Source of the DNA: Pseudomonadales bacterium
GTDB lineage: Bacteria > Pseudomonadota > Gammaproteobacteria > Pseudomonadales > JAHRWD01
Reading direction: 5' to 3'
Assembly: GCA_029210125.1 (NCBI GenBank)
Contig: JARGPR010000006.1
Span: forward strand, 173,448-237,447
Length of the DNA: 64,000 bases
Shown: positions 19,319-28,797 of the stretch, one piece after another
Numbering within the stretch: the stretch's first letter is position 1
Layout: the number at the start of each line of letters is the position of its first letter
The notes under the pieces: generated by a model
What the model was told of the DNA's origin: nothing
What the model saw: only the letters and a program-made list of their open reading frames with translations
Database searches by the model: none
Program-made: the position numbers and the translations under genes

Positions 19319-20131
19319 ATGAGCCGTATTCAAACTACCTTCGAACAACTTAAAACTGCGGGCAGAAAAGCGCTGATCCCCTTTATAACCACCGGTGATC
19401 CATCGTTACAGGCTACTGTATCTATCATGCATGCACTTGCTGAAGCGGGGAGCGACGTAATTGAACTCGGGATTCCATTCTCAGACCCAAGTGCTGATGG
19501 CCCGGTGATTCAAGCTGCTTCGGAGCGCGCTCTCAAAAACAAGGTTAGCCTAAGAAATGTATTAGAGGTCGTAGCCTCATTCAGAGAGACCAATCAAACC
19601 GTCCCAGTAGTTCTTATGGGTTACCTTAATCCGTTTGAGGTGTATGGTTACCAGGCATTTGTAAAAGACGCCAGTATCGCGGGTATTGATGGTGTGCTTA
19701 TTGTTGATATGCCGCCCGAAGAGTCGGATCCGTTTGCTGGTTTGCTAAAGGACAACGATATTGATCTTATTTACCTGATTGCACCGACCACCACCGAGCA
19801 ACGTGCGCGTATGATTTGCGAGCAAGCTTCAGGGTACATATATTATGTTTCCCTAAAAGGGGTGACCGGTGCAGGCCATATTGATGTGGCTGAAGTGGCC
19901 AGTAAAGTGAACAGTTTAAAAGCGATTACTGAATTACCGGTAGGCGTAGGTTTTGGTATCAAAGATGCCGAGTCAGCGACGCAAGTCGGTGCAGTTTCTG
20001 ATGGTGTTGTGATGGGTTCTGCGTTGGTCAATTTGATTTATGAAACATCCTGCAAATCCGGTAAGTCGGAGGATACACGAGAAGCAATTTTAGAATTTAT
20101 GGGTACGATACGAAAAGCGTTGGATTCATAA
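19319..20131 (+). CDS. trpA: tryptophan synthase alpha chain
   Basis: Cleaves indole-3-glycerol phosphate to indole, which passes to TrpB. IPFITTGDPSLQATVSIMHAL and the catalytic-glutamate motif VIELGIPFSDPSADGPVIQ (near residue 49) are present; the second catalytic aspartate lies in DGVLIVDMPPEESDPF. The phosphate loop GVGFGIKDAESA is intact. Length 270 aa is normal. It follows trpB by 51 bp, which contains a short hairpin. Confidence 0.96.
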   Translation: MSRIQTTFEQLKTAGRKALIPFITTGDPSLQATVSIMHALAEAGSDVIELGIPFSDPSADGPVIQAASERALKNKVSLRNVLEVVASFRETNQTVPVVLMGYLNPFEVYGYQAFVKDASIAGIDGVLIVDMPPEESDPFAGLLKDNDIDLIYLIAPTTTEQRARMICEQASGYIYYVSLKGVTGAGHIDVAEVASKVNSLKAITELPVGVGFGIKDAESATQVGAVSDGVVMGSALVNLIYETSCKSGKSEDTREAILEFMGTIRKALDS

Positions 20132-20216
20132 AAAATAACTATTTTAAATAGGCTTGAATACGCCGGATTGGCAGTATTTTAAGCTGTAAGCTACGAATAG
20201 AATTTCAGGATATGTC

Positions 20217-21164
20217 ATGGTCAGTTGGCTAGATAAAATACTACCCTCGTTAGGTGGTTCAAGTGAAGAGCGAAAAACGAACGTTCCAGAAGGGCTGTGG
20301 AAACAATGTCCCAAATGTAGTGCAGTGCTTTATCGTACTGACCTTGAGAAGAATCTCGATGTTTGTCAAAAGTGCGATCACCACATTCGTATCGGAGCCC
20401 GCCGTCGTATTGATATATTCCTTGATGAGGGGGAGAAGACAGAGATCGCCGGCGACATCGAATCCGACGACAAATACAAAGTAAAAGATACTCGTAAATA
20501 TAGAGACAGGCTCACCAGCGCCCAAAAATCGACTGGTGAAAAAGAAGCCCTGGTAGCGGTAAAAGGTGAGTTAAAAGGTATGCCAGTCGTTCTGGCTGTT
20601 TTTGAGTTTCGATTTTTGGGTGGCTCAATGGGCTCGGTAGTGGGGGAAAAGTTTGCACAGGCTGCTAACGTCGCCATGCGAGATCGTGTACCCATGATCT
20701 GCTTCTCCACTAGTGGCGGCGCAAGAATGCAGGAATCGCTCATGTCGCTAATGCAAATGGCTAAAACAGCCGCTGCGCTGGAGCGTATGAAACAGATGGG
20801 TATCCCCTATGTTTCCGTGATGATCGACCCTATTTATGGCGGTGTTTCCGCAAGCCTGGCGATGCTGGGTGACATCAATATCGCGGAGCCTAACGCATTG
20901 GTAGGTTTTGCTGGTCCTAACGTTATTCAGCAAACTGTTCGTGTAACATTACCTGAAGGATTTCAGCGCAGTGAATTTCTGCTCGATCATGGTGCGATTG
21001 ATATGATTGTTCATCGCAGTGAAATGAGAGACACGGTGGCACGCTTAGTAGCCGGGCTGAATCATAAATCACTGGCAAAAGCAGCCGAAACGGTTTCCAG
21101 TGACGAACAAGAAATCACCGATGTGGAGGTGATAAGCGAAACCAGAATCGACTCTCAGGACTAA
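20217..21164 (+). CDS. accD: acetyl-CoA carboxylase carboxyltransferase subunit beta
   Basis: Forms the carboxyltransferase with AccA and makes malonyl-CoA for fatty acid synthesis. The N-terminal four-cysteine zinc ribbon is visible (CPKC near residue 28 and CQKC near residue 47), as is the crotonase-like core with [19 protein letters not shown] and [15 protein letters not shown]. The tail beyond about residue 285 is acidic and variable. The start is ATG 20217. Its neighbours trpA and folC are the usual ones in gammaproteobacteria. Confidence 0.96.
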   Translation: MVSWLDKILPSLGGSSEERKTNVPEGLWKQCPKCSAVLYRTDLEKNLDVCQKCDHHIRIGARRRIDIFLDEGEKTEIAGDIESDDKYKVKDTRKYRDRLTSAQKSTGEKEALVAVKGELKGMPVVLAVFEFRFLGGSMGSVVGEKFAQAANVAMRDRVPMICFSTSGGARMQESLMSLMQMAKTAAALERMKQMGIPYVSVMIDPIYGGVSASLAMLGDINIAEPNALVGFAGPNVIQQTVRVTLPEGFQRSEFLLDHGAIDMIVHRSEMRDTVARLVAGLNHKSLAKAAETVSSDEQEITDVEVISETRIDSQD

Positions 21165-21261
21165 TTGATGCTGATTCGGGCCAATAATATGAGAACTATA
21201 AATCTATTGCTACATCGGCGTAGACGCTTTGGCATCGGTTCATAGCGTTATCGATTCGTAA

Positions 21262-22617
21262 ATGCCTGAACAGCAAAGTAATATGCCAGGTAACCTACCG
21301 GACTGGCTGGAGTGGATTGAGAAGCTCCACCCTGAAGAGGTTGAATTAGGACTATCTCGGGTTCGGGAAGTTGCAGACGAGCTTGGGTTACTGGATTATT
21401 TTCTCGATAGCGGCGTACAGGTTATCACCATTGCTGGTACCAACGGAAAAGGGTCTACCGCGGCGATGCTGGAGCGAATTGCCTGCATCTCACAGATTTC
21501 GGTAGGCTGCTTCACATCCCCTCATTTCTTACGCTACAACGAACGTATACGTATAGACGGGGTTGAAGCCAGCGATGATTGTATTTGCGGGGTGTTTTCA
21601 GAAATAGTCCCACATACCAAAGATAACCCGCTAACCTATTTTGAATACGGCACCCTCGCGGCCCTGCAGGCTTTTAAAAATGCTCAGGTCGAACTGGTGA
21701 TACTTGAGGTTGGTTTAGGTGGACGGCTTGATGCGGTCAATATTATCGATGCGGATATCGCTATCGTTACCTCGATTGGTATAGATCATCAGGAGTGGTT
21801 GGGCGACAACCGTGAACAAATTGGCTTCGAAAAAGCCGGCATTTTAAGAAAAAACAAACCCCTTGTGTGTGGTGAATCTGATCCACCGGATAGCGTAATC
21901 GCTTTGACCCAGGATTTGGCCACACCACTGTATATTCGTGATTCGGCATTTGGGTTTGGGCAGCCAGGGAGTGGCGCCAATTGGGAATGGTATGGTCAGG
22001 ATGGGGGCGGTGTTAAGCTGGTTTTGTCTGACCTGCCTGAACCACATGTCCCACGCGAAAGTGTCGCCTCTGCGTTGCAGGCTGTAGCTTTATTTAATTC
22101 ATCATTGCTTACCAAGCGTCTCGTTCAGTCGGCATTATTGAGTTTGAAATTGCCAGGCCGGTTTTTTAAGATGCCGAACAAGCAAGCGATTTTAGATGTT
22201 GCGCACAATCCCGATGCGGCTAATTACCTGTCAAAGCAAATTGCAACGCTACCGGTCGCAGGCAAAATATTTGCCGTTTTTGCGGTAATGGCTGATAAGG
22301 ATCTCGATGGTATTCTTTCTGCACTTAAGGCATCGGTTGATTTCTGGTATTTGACAGAGCTTGATCTGACACGAGCGGCTTCTAATTCTGAACTAGATGA
22401 TCTTTTTAAGAGACATCGAATCGATGCATATCGTACAATGCCCACTGTCGAAGCGGCTCTTTTAGATGCAGAGCGAACGATGACTGAAGGGGATATGCTG
22501 CTAGTGCTGGGATCGTTTTTTACTGCGGCTGCTGCATTAGAGGCATGGGGAGTCCGCTCTCTCGCTGAACTTGCGGATGATAACTCCAATATAACTGATT
22601 TGGAGAATCGAGGCTGA
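21262..22617 (+). CDS. folC: bifunctional dihydrofolate / folylpolyglutamate synthase
   Basis: Joins dihydropteroate with glutamate and then adds further glutamates, using ATP. The Mur-ligase-type P-loop TIAGTNGKGSTAAMLE lies near residue 57, followed by FTSPHFLRYNERI and the central EVGLGGRLDAVNII and ITSIGIDHQEWLG segments. The C-terminal LDVAHNPDAANYL is diagnostic. Length 451 aa is normal. Confidence 0.95.
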   Translation: MPEQQSNMPGNLPDWLEWIEKLHPEEVELGLSRVREVADELGLLDYFLDSGVQVITIAGTNGKGSTAAMLERIACISQISVGCFTSPHFLRYNERIRIDGVEASDDCICGVFSEIVPHTKDNPLTYFEYGTLAALQAFKNAQVELVILEVGLGGRLDAVNIIDADIAIVTSIGIDHQEWLGDNREQIGFEKAGILRKNKPLVCGESDPPDSVIALTQDLATPLYIRDSAFGFGQPGSGANWEWYGQDGGGVKLVLSDLPEPHVPRESVASALQAVALFNSSLLTKRLVQSALLSLKLPGRFFKMPNKQAILDVAHNPDAANYLSKQIATLPVAGKIFAVFAVMADKDLDGILSALKASVDFWYLTELDLTRAASNSELDDLFKRHRIDAYRTMPTVEAALLDAERTMTEGDMLLVLGSFFTAAAALEAWGVRSLAELADDNSNITDLENRG

Positions 22618-22717
22618 TGACGATGTTAAACTCACTGGGAAACCTGAGTTTTTTTAGCTGTAGCGACCTGATTGGTTTTCCTGTGTTGCCGACTCATACC
22701 CGTGGTGCCTGCTCGTT

Positions 22718-23248
22718 ATGAAGCCCCGGTTGGTAGGCGCTGTCATTATTCTCGCTATTGCTAGTATTGCGTTACCGGTCTTGTTTCAAAACCCGGTCAA
22801 ATACCCTGATGTTCCAGACTTTGTGATTCCCCCTGAGCCGGCTATGCCTGAACTATTGCCTGCAAAGGTTCCTGAACAATATGAAACACTAAAAAAGCGT
22901 ATAGCTGAGAACTCGATGGAGCCGCAGATGGATAATTCTGCAGAGCTAGGACACGACAATCAAAATGCAGATAAAGGCCTCACGTTTACCCTCGATGCGG
23001 ATAAATTACCCGTCGCATGGAGTATACGGCTGGCAACCTTTAAGAATTATGACAATGCCTCGGCATTGCGAAAAAAATTACGCGAAGCTGATTTTAAGGT
23101 TTATACCAGACGCTCAAGCAACTCCTCAGGGGATTGGGTTCAGGTTATAGTTGGACCTGTTTTAGACCGTGCAGAGGCCGAAAAACTTAAACTGGAACTT
23201 AGTAAGCGTTATAAACTGGATGGCGTGGTCACCCGGTACATGCGCTAA
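22718..23248 (+). CDS. SPOR-domain cell-division protein, DedD-like
   Basis: Single-pass inner-membrane protein: a short N-terminus, a helix over residues 4-24 (VGAVIILAIASIALPVLF), then a proline-rich linker and a C-terminal SPOR domain (about residues 98-175; WSIRLATFKNYDNASALRKKLRE and WVQVIVGPVLDRAEAEKL). SPOR domains bind denuded peptidoglycan at the septum. Size and position between folC and cvpA match DedD of other gammaproteobacteria. Confidence 0.85.
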   Translation: MKPRLVGAVIILAIASIALPVLFQNPVKYPDVPDFVIPPEPAMPELLPAKVPEQYETLKKRIAENSMEPQMDNSAELGHDNQNADKGLTFTLDADKLPVAWSIRLATFKNYDNASALRKKLREADFKVYTRRSSNSSGDWVQVIVGPVLDRAEAEKLKLELSKRYKLDGVVTRYMR

Positions 23249-23334
23249 TATTATTTGTTGTGGGTGAGCGGAAGTAACGGATCTATTTTGATGCCATTTA
23301 CATTTTCTGAATCATCTGAAATTTGAGAATGTAA

Positions 23335-23850
23335 ATGGAAGCAGAAATAGTAAATACTATGAAGTCCGCCGGGTTGAACCAGGCTGATTGGTTAATAATC
23401 GCCTTTGTCAGCGTGTTAACGGTCATTAGTTTGTTCCGAGGGTTCATCAAAGAGGCGATGTCTCTGGTGCGTTTGGCGGCAGCCGTAGTTGTGGGTTATC
23501 TATTTGCTGGTGAAGTCAGCAGCCTGTTTAGTGAAGCGATTGAACGCCCAGAATATGCCTATGCACTTGCTTATTTCGCTCTTTTTGTCGCTACAATGAT
23601 TGTTGGCACCATACTTACCAGCCTTCTAAGCGGTTTGATTACTATGGCTGGCCTAAGCCCAATAGATCGAATGTTAGGCGCAATCTTTGGTTTTGTGAAA
23701 GGCTGTGTTGTTATCGTGTTTCTGGTCACCTTAGTGAACCTTACTCCGTTAAAAGATCAGGCTCTTTGGCGTGAATCGGTGCTCGTGCCGGAGTTTGTGG
23801 AACTTGCGATTTGGTCGCAAGAACATTTGCGCGCAGAAAATATTTTATAA
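23335..23850 (+). CDS. cvpA: CvpA family membrane protein
   Basis: Inner-membrane protein with about four transmembrane helices (starting at [16 protein letters not shown]). [28 protein letters not shown] is the conserved CvpA region, with GxxxG-type packing in later helices. It is named from colicin V production but is a general envelope protein conserved beside purF, as here. The start is ATG 23335 or ATG 23359; neither has a clear Shine-Dalgarno. It ends 35 bp before purF. Confidence 0.9.
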   Translation: MEAEIVNTMKSAGLNQADWLIIAFVSVLTVISLFRGFIKEAMSLVRLAAAVVVGYLFAGEVSSLFSEAIERPEYAYALAYFALFVATMIVGTILTSLLSGLITMAGLSPIDRMLGAIFGFVKGCVVIVFLVTLVNLTPLKDQALWRESVLVPEFVELAIWSQEHLRAENIL

Positions 23851-23885
23851 CTGATTGGTTTGATAAAAAGGTAGTCAATAGGAAT

Positions 23886-25364
23886 ATGTGTGGTCTGGCT
23901 GGAATTGTTTCTTTTTCAAACGTGAATCAGGGTCTCTATGACGCGCTCACGGTATTACAACATCGCGGTCAGGATGCGGCGGGAATCCTGACCTGTGAAG
24001 AGGGTATTGTTCATCTAAAAAAAGGTAACGGGTTGGTTCGCGACGTGTTCCAACCGAATGATATGCGTTCTCTTGCTGGTAATATTGGGATAGGGCATGT
24101 TCGTTATCCCACGGCAGGTACCTCCTCATCGGATCTAGCGCAGCCATTTTATGTCAACTCGCCCTACGGTATCAGCCTTGCCCACAACGGTAACTTAACG
24201 AATACCGATAAGCTCAGTCAGGAGCTTTTTGAAGACGATCTCCGGCACGTCAATACCAGCTCCGACTCCGAAGTTTTATTGAATATATTTGCCCATGAGC
24301 TGCAACAGAGAGGCAGACATAAACCTACCCAGGGCGATTTTTTTAAAGCGGTTGAAGGTGTACAGCGGCGCTGCAAAGGTGGTTTTGCCGCTGTTTGTCT
24401 AATTGTTGGGCATGGGTTGATTGCATTTCGTGACCCCAATGGCATACGGCCGCTAGTCTACGGCAAACGAGAATCAGAGCAGGGCACCGAATATATGGTT
24501 GCCTCCGAAAGTGTCGCCCTCGATACACAGGGCTTTGAACTGATTGCCGACGTTGCCCCCGGTGAAGCGGTGTTTTTTGATCTACATGGCAACATGCATT
24601 CGAAAATATGTTCAGAACCCAAGGTTCACGCGCCCTGTATTTTTGAACATGTCTATTTTTCTCGACCTGATTCGATTATGGACGGTATCTCGGTCTATAA
24701 ATCTCGTCTTAGAATGGGAGAGAAATTAGCGGCGCAAATTGAAAAAGAGTGGCCTGATCACGATATTGAAGTGGTGGTCCCGATTCCCGATACAGCAAGA
24801 ACCGCAGCTATCCCGCTGGCTCATAAACTGGGCGTAAAATTCCGCGAAGGTTTGATCAAAAATCGGTATATCGGCAGGACTTTTATTATGCCGGGCCAAA
24901 CCGAGCGCAAAAAATCTGTTCGGCAAAAGCTCAACGCAATTCGACTCGAATTTGAAGGTAAAAACGTATTGCTAGTCGATGACTCCATTGTCAGAGGTAC
25001 CACCTGCAAACAGATCGTGCAGATGGCGCGAGATGCTGGAGCTAAAAATGTTTACTTTGCTTCCGCTGCGCCAGCGGTTCGTTACCCGAATGTTTACGGT
25101 ATAGATATGCCCGCCGCTTCGGAATTGATTGCCCACGATCGAACCACAGAAGAAGTTCGACAATTGATTGGTGCTGATCGTCTGATCTATTTGAACGTTG
25201 AACATTTGATTGAATGTGCGAAAGAAGGCAATCCGAATATCACTGATTTTGAATGTTCAGTATTTACCGGTGAATACGTAACAGGCGACGTTGATACGAG
25301 TTACCTCGAACGTATTGAAGCGGATAGAAATGATCTTCAAAAACAGAAAAACGAGGCACTTTAA
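23886..25364 (+). CDS. purF: amidophosphoribosyltransferase
   Basis: First committed step of purine synthesis: PRPP plus glutamine gives phosphoribosylamine. The start is set at ATG 23886, which makes Cys2 the mature N-terminal nucleophile ([10 protein letters not shown]). The Ntn glutaminase domain includes [11 protein letters not shown] and LAHNGNLTN. The phosphoribosyltransferase domain includes [18 protein letters not shown] near residue 362. Length 492 aa is usual. It is linked to cvpA upstream and metZ downstream. Confidence 0.97.
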   Translation: MCGLAGIVSFSNVNQGLYDALTVLQHRGQDAAGILTCEEGIVHLKKGNGLVRDVFQPNDMRSLAGNIGIGHVRYPTAGTSSSDLAQPFYVNSPYGISLAHNGNLTNTDKLSQELFEDDLRHVNTSSDSEVLLNIFAHELQQRGRHKPTQGDFFKAVEGVQRRCKGGFAAVCLIVGHGLIAFRDPNGIRPLVYGKRESEQGTEYMVASESVALDTQGFELIADVAPGEAVFFDLHGNMHSKICSEPKVHAPCIFEHVYFSRPDSIMDGISVYKSRLRMGEKLAAQIEKEWPDHDIEVVVPIPDTARTAAIPLAHKLGVKFREGLIKNRYIGRTFIMPGQTERKKSVRQKLNAIRLEFEGKNVLLVDDSIVRGTTCKQIVQMARDAGAKNVYFASAAPAVRYPNVYGIDMPAASELIAHDRTTEEVRQLIGADRLIYLNVEHLIECAKEGNPNITDFECSVFTGEYVTGDVDTSYLERIEADRNDLQKQKNEAL

Positions 25365-25413
25365 ACCCGCGCTCGCATATTTAGTAATGAGTTTGTAACA
25401 CCAGGTTATTGTT

Positions 25414-26661
25414 ATGTCAGACCCTAAAATCCCTGATCCGAAGTCAGATCAAAGCCAAAGTAGAAATCGAGCAGAAGGACGTACCCCTTTGCCCGATAGT
25501 ATGTTTGCGACACAGGCCATTCGAGCTGGTCACAATCGAACCCACGAAGGTGAGCACGCAGAACCTATTTTTGCTACCTCCAGCTTTATCTTTGAAAGTG
25601 CGGCAGATGCGGCTGCTCGATTTAAAGGACCCGAGCCTTCAAACGTATATTCTCGCTATACCAACCCCACCGTACGTAATTTTGAAGAACGCATAGCAAT
25701 GCTCGAAGGTGCTGAACAAGCCGTCGCTACCGCATCAGGAATGTCCGCAATATTAAGCACTTGCATGAGTTTATTAAAGGCTGGTGATCATGTTATTTGC
25801 TCATCAAGTCTATTTGGTACCACCATTTCGCTGTTCGGAAATATCATGCAGCGCTTCGGCGTTGAGGTTACTTTCGTGGCCCCAACCAATCTTACCGAAT
25901 GGGAAAATGCCGTTCGACCAAACACCCAAATGCTGTTTTTAGAAACGCCGTCGAACCCATTATCAGAAATAATTGACCTACGGACTCTGGCGGCAATATC
26001 TAAAAAAGCTGAGGCACTACTGGTTGTTGATAACGTTTTTTGTACGCCCGCTTTGCAAAAGCCATTGGAGTTAGGTGCTGATATAGTCGTACATTCCGCG
26101 ACTAAATATATTGATGGCCAGGGCCGTTGTGTCGGCGGTGTGGTAGCAGGTCGGGCTGAACACATGAAAGAGCTGGTTGTCTTTTTACGTACGGCTGGTC
26201 CAACCATGAGTCCATTTAATGCCTGGGTATTTCTAAAAGGTTTAGAGACATTACAATTGCGGATGGATGCGCACTGCAACAACGCCCAGCAACTTGCCGA
26301 ATGGTTAGATCAACAACCACAGGTTGAAAAAGTTTATTATGCGGGGCTAAAAACCCACCCCGGTCATGAACTGGCTTTGTCGCAACAGAGTGGTTTTGGT
26401 GGTGTGCTTTCCTTTGAACTAAAAGGAGATCAGAGTGCAGCGTGGCGCTTTATTGATGCGACGATTCTTTGCTCATTGACTGCAAACCTTGGTGATGTCA
26501 AAACAACTATCGTTCACCCGGCAACCACCACCCACGGCAGGCTCACCAATGAACAGCGAGCTGAAGCAGGGATTCGCGACAGCCTGATTCGTGTCGCCGT
26601 AGGGCTTGAAAATATTGCAGATATCAAAGCTGATATGTCACGGGGTTTCGCTGCCGTTTGA
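25414..26661 (+). CDS. metZ: O-succinylhomoserine sulfhydrylase
   Basis: PLP enzyme of the Cys/Met metabolism family that makes homocysteine directly from O-succinylhomoserine and sulfide. SRYTNPTVRNFEERIAMLEGA and the PLP-lysine segment VVHSATKYIDGQGR (near residue 230) are seen, plus a C-terminal VHPATTTHGRLTNEQRAEAGI. The location just after purF matches metZ in Pseudomonas. MetB or MetY activity cannot be excluded from sequence, but context favours MetZ. Confidence 0.92.
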   Translation: MSDPKIPDPKSDQSQSRNRAEGRTPLPDSMFATQAIRAGHNRTHEGEHAEPIFATSSFIFESAADAAARFKGPEPSNVYSRYTNPTVRNFEERIAMLEGAEQAVATASGMSAILSTCMSLLKAGDHVICSSSLFGTTISLFGNIMQRFGVEVTFVAPTNLTEWENAVRPNTQMLFLETPSNPLSEIIDLRTLAAISKKAEALLVVDNVFCTPALQKPLELGADIVVHSATKYIDGQGRCVGGVVAGRAEHMKELVVFLRTAGPTMSPFNAWVFLKGLETLQLRMDAHCNNAQQLAEWLDQQPQVEKVYYAGLKTHPGHELALSQQSGFGGVLSFELKGDQSAAWRFIDATILCSLTANLGDVKTTIVHPATTTHGRLTNEQRAEAGIRDSLIRVAVGLENIADIKADMSRGFAAV

Positions 26662-26834
26662 ACCATGCTTTTTGTTTTGCAAACCAATGACCAAAACACG
26701 GTTTTCAATCGGAGCCCTCGGTAATACGCTAGTCTATACTCAATAGGTTCTGATCGGTTGTTTCATTCGTGACCTGGTTTGTGCGGATGGTTGAGCACCG
26801 GTTGTTTCATAAATTCGAATAGTGAAAAGGTGGT

Positions 26835-27788
26835 GTGCGCCTCCTTTTTCAGCCGTTCCAACCTGTGAACCAAAAACCTATGCAGCAAAAAGTCCAGCAA
26901 GCACTCAATGAAATCAGCCAGGTTGTACTTGGCAAAGAAGACAAAATACGGCTGGCGCTCTGCTGCCTGTTTTCCGGTGGCCACCTTCTAATTGAAGACC
27001 TTCCTGGAATGGGCAAAACAACCCTTGCCCACGCGCTAGCCCGTGTTTTTGGACTCTCCTACCAGCGTATTCAGTTTACCAGTGATTTGTTACCCGCCGA
27101 TGTAATCGGCGTTTCGGTATATTCACAAAAAAAGGAATGCTTTGAATTTCACCGGGGTCCAATTTTTTCGCAGCTACTATTAGCGGACGAAATTAATCGC
27201 AGCACACCAAAGACCCAAAGCGCTTTATTAGAAGCTATGGAGGAGGGGCAGGTCACCGTTGAAGGGAGTACATTGCCGCTGCCAGAACCCTTTTTTGTGA
27301 TTGCAACCCAGAACCCCACTACGCAAACCGGTACGTTTCCATTACCTGAATCCCAGCTTGATCGATTTTTAATGTGCATTGAAATTGGCTACCCAGATCC
27401 AAAATCCGAGCGCCTTCTGCTTACCACAGGAGGCGATCGTTCGGCTATCAATGCGCTACCAGTCTGTATTAGTCCCAGTGAGTTATTGGATATACAACAT
27501 CAAATTGAGCGTGTTAAAACTTCAGATAGCCTACTGGATTATCTACAACGACTCATTGCTTTTAGTCGTATGCCGCAACGGTTTAATGTTGGTTTATCAC
27601 CAAGGGGTTCAATCGGTTTGTTACGATGCGCAAAAACCTGGGCGTTTATGGATAAACGTAGTTATGTGGTTCCTGAAGATATTCAAGCGGTACTGCCAGC
27701 GGTGGTTAAACACCGTTTACATACAGGGCATACAGAAGGCGAGGGCGGTGCTGCTCAATCCCTGTTAACAGAAGTTGCCGTCATTTAA
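26835..27788 (+). CDS. MoxR-family AAA+ ATPase
   Basis: Cytoplasmic AAA+ chaperone-like ATPase. Walker A LIEDLPGMGKTTLA (near residue 55), Walker B LLLADEINRSTPKTQSALLEAM (near residue 120) and sensor VIATQNPTTQTGTFPLPESQLDRF are intact. The start could be GTG 26835 (AAGG upstream) or ATG 26880. It overlaps the DUF58 gene by 14 bp and is followed by a transglutaminase gene: the three form the common MoxR-DUF58-TgpA operon, thought to act in envelope maturation or stress. Confidence 0.92.
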   Translation: MRLLFQPFQPVNQKPMQQKVQQALNEISQVVLGKEDKIRLALCCLFSGGHLLIEDLPGMGKTTLAHALARVFGLSYQRIQFTSDLLPADVIGVSVYSQKKECFEFHRGPIFSQLLLADEINRSTPKTQSALLEAMEEGQVTVEGSTLPLPEPFFVIATQNPTTQTGTFPLPESQLDRFLMCIEIGYPDPKSERLLLTTGGDRSAINALPVCISPSELLDIQHQIERVKTSDSLLDYLQRLIAFSRMPQRFNVGLSPRGSIGLLRCAKTWAFMDKRSYVVPEDIQAVLPAVVKHRLHTGHTEGEGGAAQSLLTEVAVI

Positions 27789-28791
27789 AGACTATAAAAT
27801 GGAACCTGGCTTCCAACGTTTCGGGCTTCACCTCTTCCCTCAGATCAAGGCTGGCTACCATCGCTGGATCAATAAAAGGCTGCCAAAGTCTGCCGAAATA
27901 ACCCTTAACCAAAGACGTATTTTTATTTTACCAACCCGCCTTGGTTTGTTGTTTGGTACCGTGCTCATATTATTGCTTTTGATGGCGATCAACTATCAAA
28001 ACAGTATGATTTTTGCTTACACATTTTTACTTGCCAGTCTATTTCCAGTGGTGATTATATTCACCTTTCGTAATCTTTCTGGAATAACCGTCCGCGTTTC
28101 GGGTTGCAGTTCAGTTTTTGTTGGTGAATCCGCAAAAATTGATTTAACGGTTTCCAGAGCTGATCTTAGGCAACGCCAACAGCTTCATTTTGAATGGCAA
28201 AATTCCAGTCAGGTTACTGCAAACTTGATTGAAAATGATCAACAGCAGATAGCGCTCTATCTACCAGCAACTCAACGTGGCCCTTTAAAAACAGATCGGC
28301 TTTACCTTCACACAAATTATCCACTCGGGCTTATTCGCGCATGGTCCTGGCTGCGGCTAGAGTTGCACGGACTGGTTTACCCAAAACCAATCGAAGCGGA
28401 TATACCGGTTCGCGGTATGTACAGTCAGGAATCGGATGCTAAAAAAAGTCACACAACAACGGATGAAATTTCCGGGTTACGAAGCTATGTACCAGGGGAT
28501 TCACCCAAACAGATCGCCTGGAAAAGTTTCGCCGCAACCGGAGAGTTAAACGTAAAGCAGTTTGAAGGGCATGAGTCAGAACACCTTTGGCTAGATCTGG
28601 ATGAAGTGAGAGGCGGTCATATTGAGTACCGTTTGTCGGTTCTATGTTACTGGATTCTGAAACTGGAAGCGGAAAATCGCAGGTACGGGTTGCGGTTAGC
28701 CAATCAAATTTTCGAACTCGGATCTGGACCTCAACATCAAAACCAGCTTTTAAGTGCGTTGGCACTTTTTGGCTCAGATGAGCAGGGCTGA
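27775..28791 (+). CDS. DUF58 domain protein, membrane anchored
   Basis: Two hydrophobic helices (LGLLFGTVLILLLLMAINYQ and MIFAYTFLLASLFPVVIIF) precede a soluble part that holds the DUF58 core GLRSYVPGDSPKQIAWKSFA, near residue 235. DUF58 proteins partner with MoxR ATPases and often contain a vWA-like fold. The start is TTG 27775 or ATG 27799. It is followed 6 bp later by the transglutaminase gene. The biochemical role is unknown. Confidence 0.87.
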   Translation: MPSFKDYKMEPGFQRFGLHLFPQIKAGYHRWINKRLPKSAEITLNQRRIFILPTRLGLLFGTVLILLLLMAINYQNSMIFAYTFLLASLFPVVIIFTFRNLSGITVRVSGCSSVFVGESAKIDLTVSRADLRQRQQLHFEWQNSSQVTANLIENDQQQIALYLPATQRGPLKTDRLYLHTNYPLGLIRAWSWLRLELHGLVYPKPIEADIPVRGMYSQESDAKKSHTTTDEISGLRSYVPGDSPKQIAWKSFAATGELNVKQFEGHESEHLWLDLDEVRGGHIEYRLSVLCYWILKLEAENRRYGLRLANQIFELGSGPQHQNQLLSALALFGSDEQG

Positions 28792-28797
28792 AAGCTA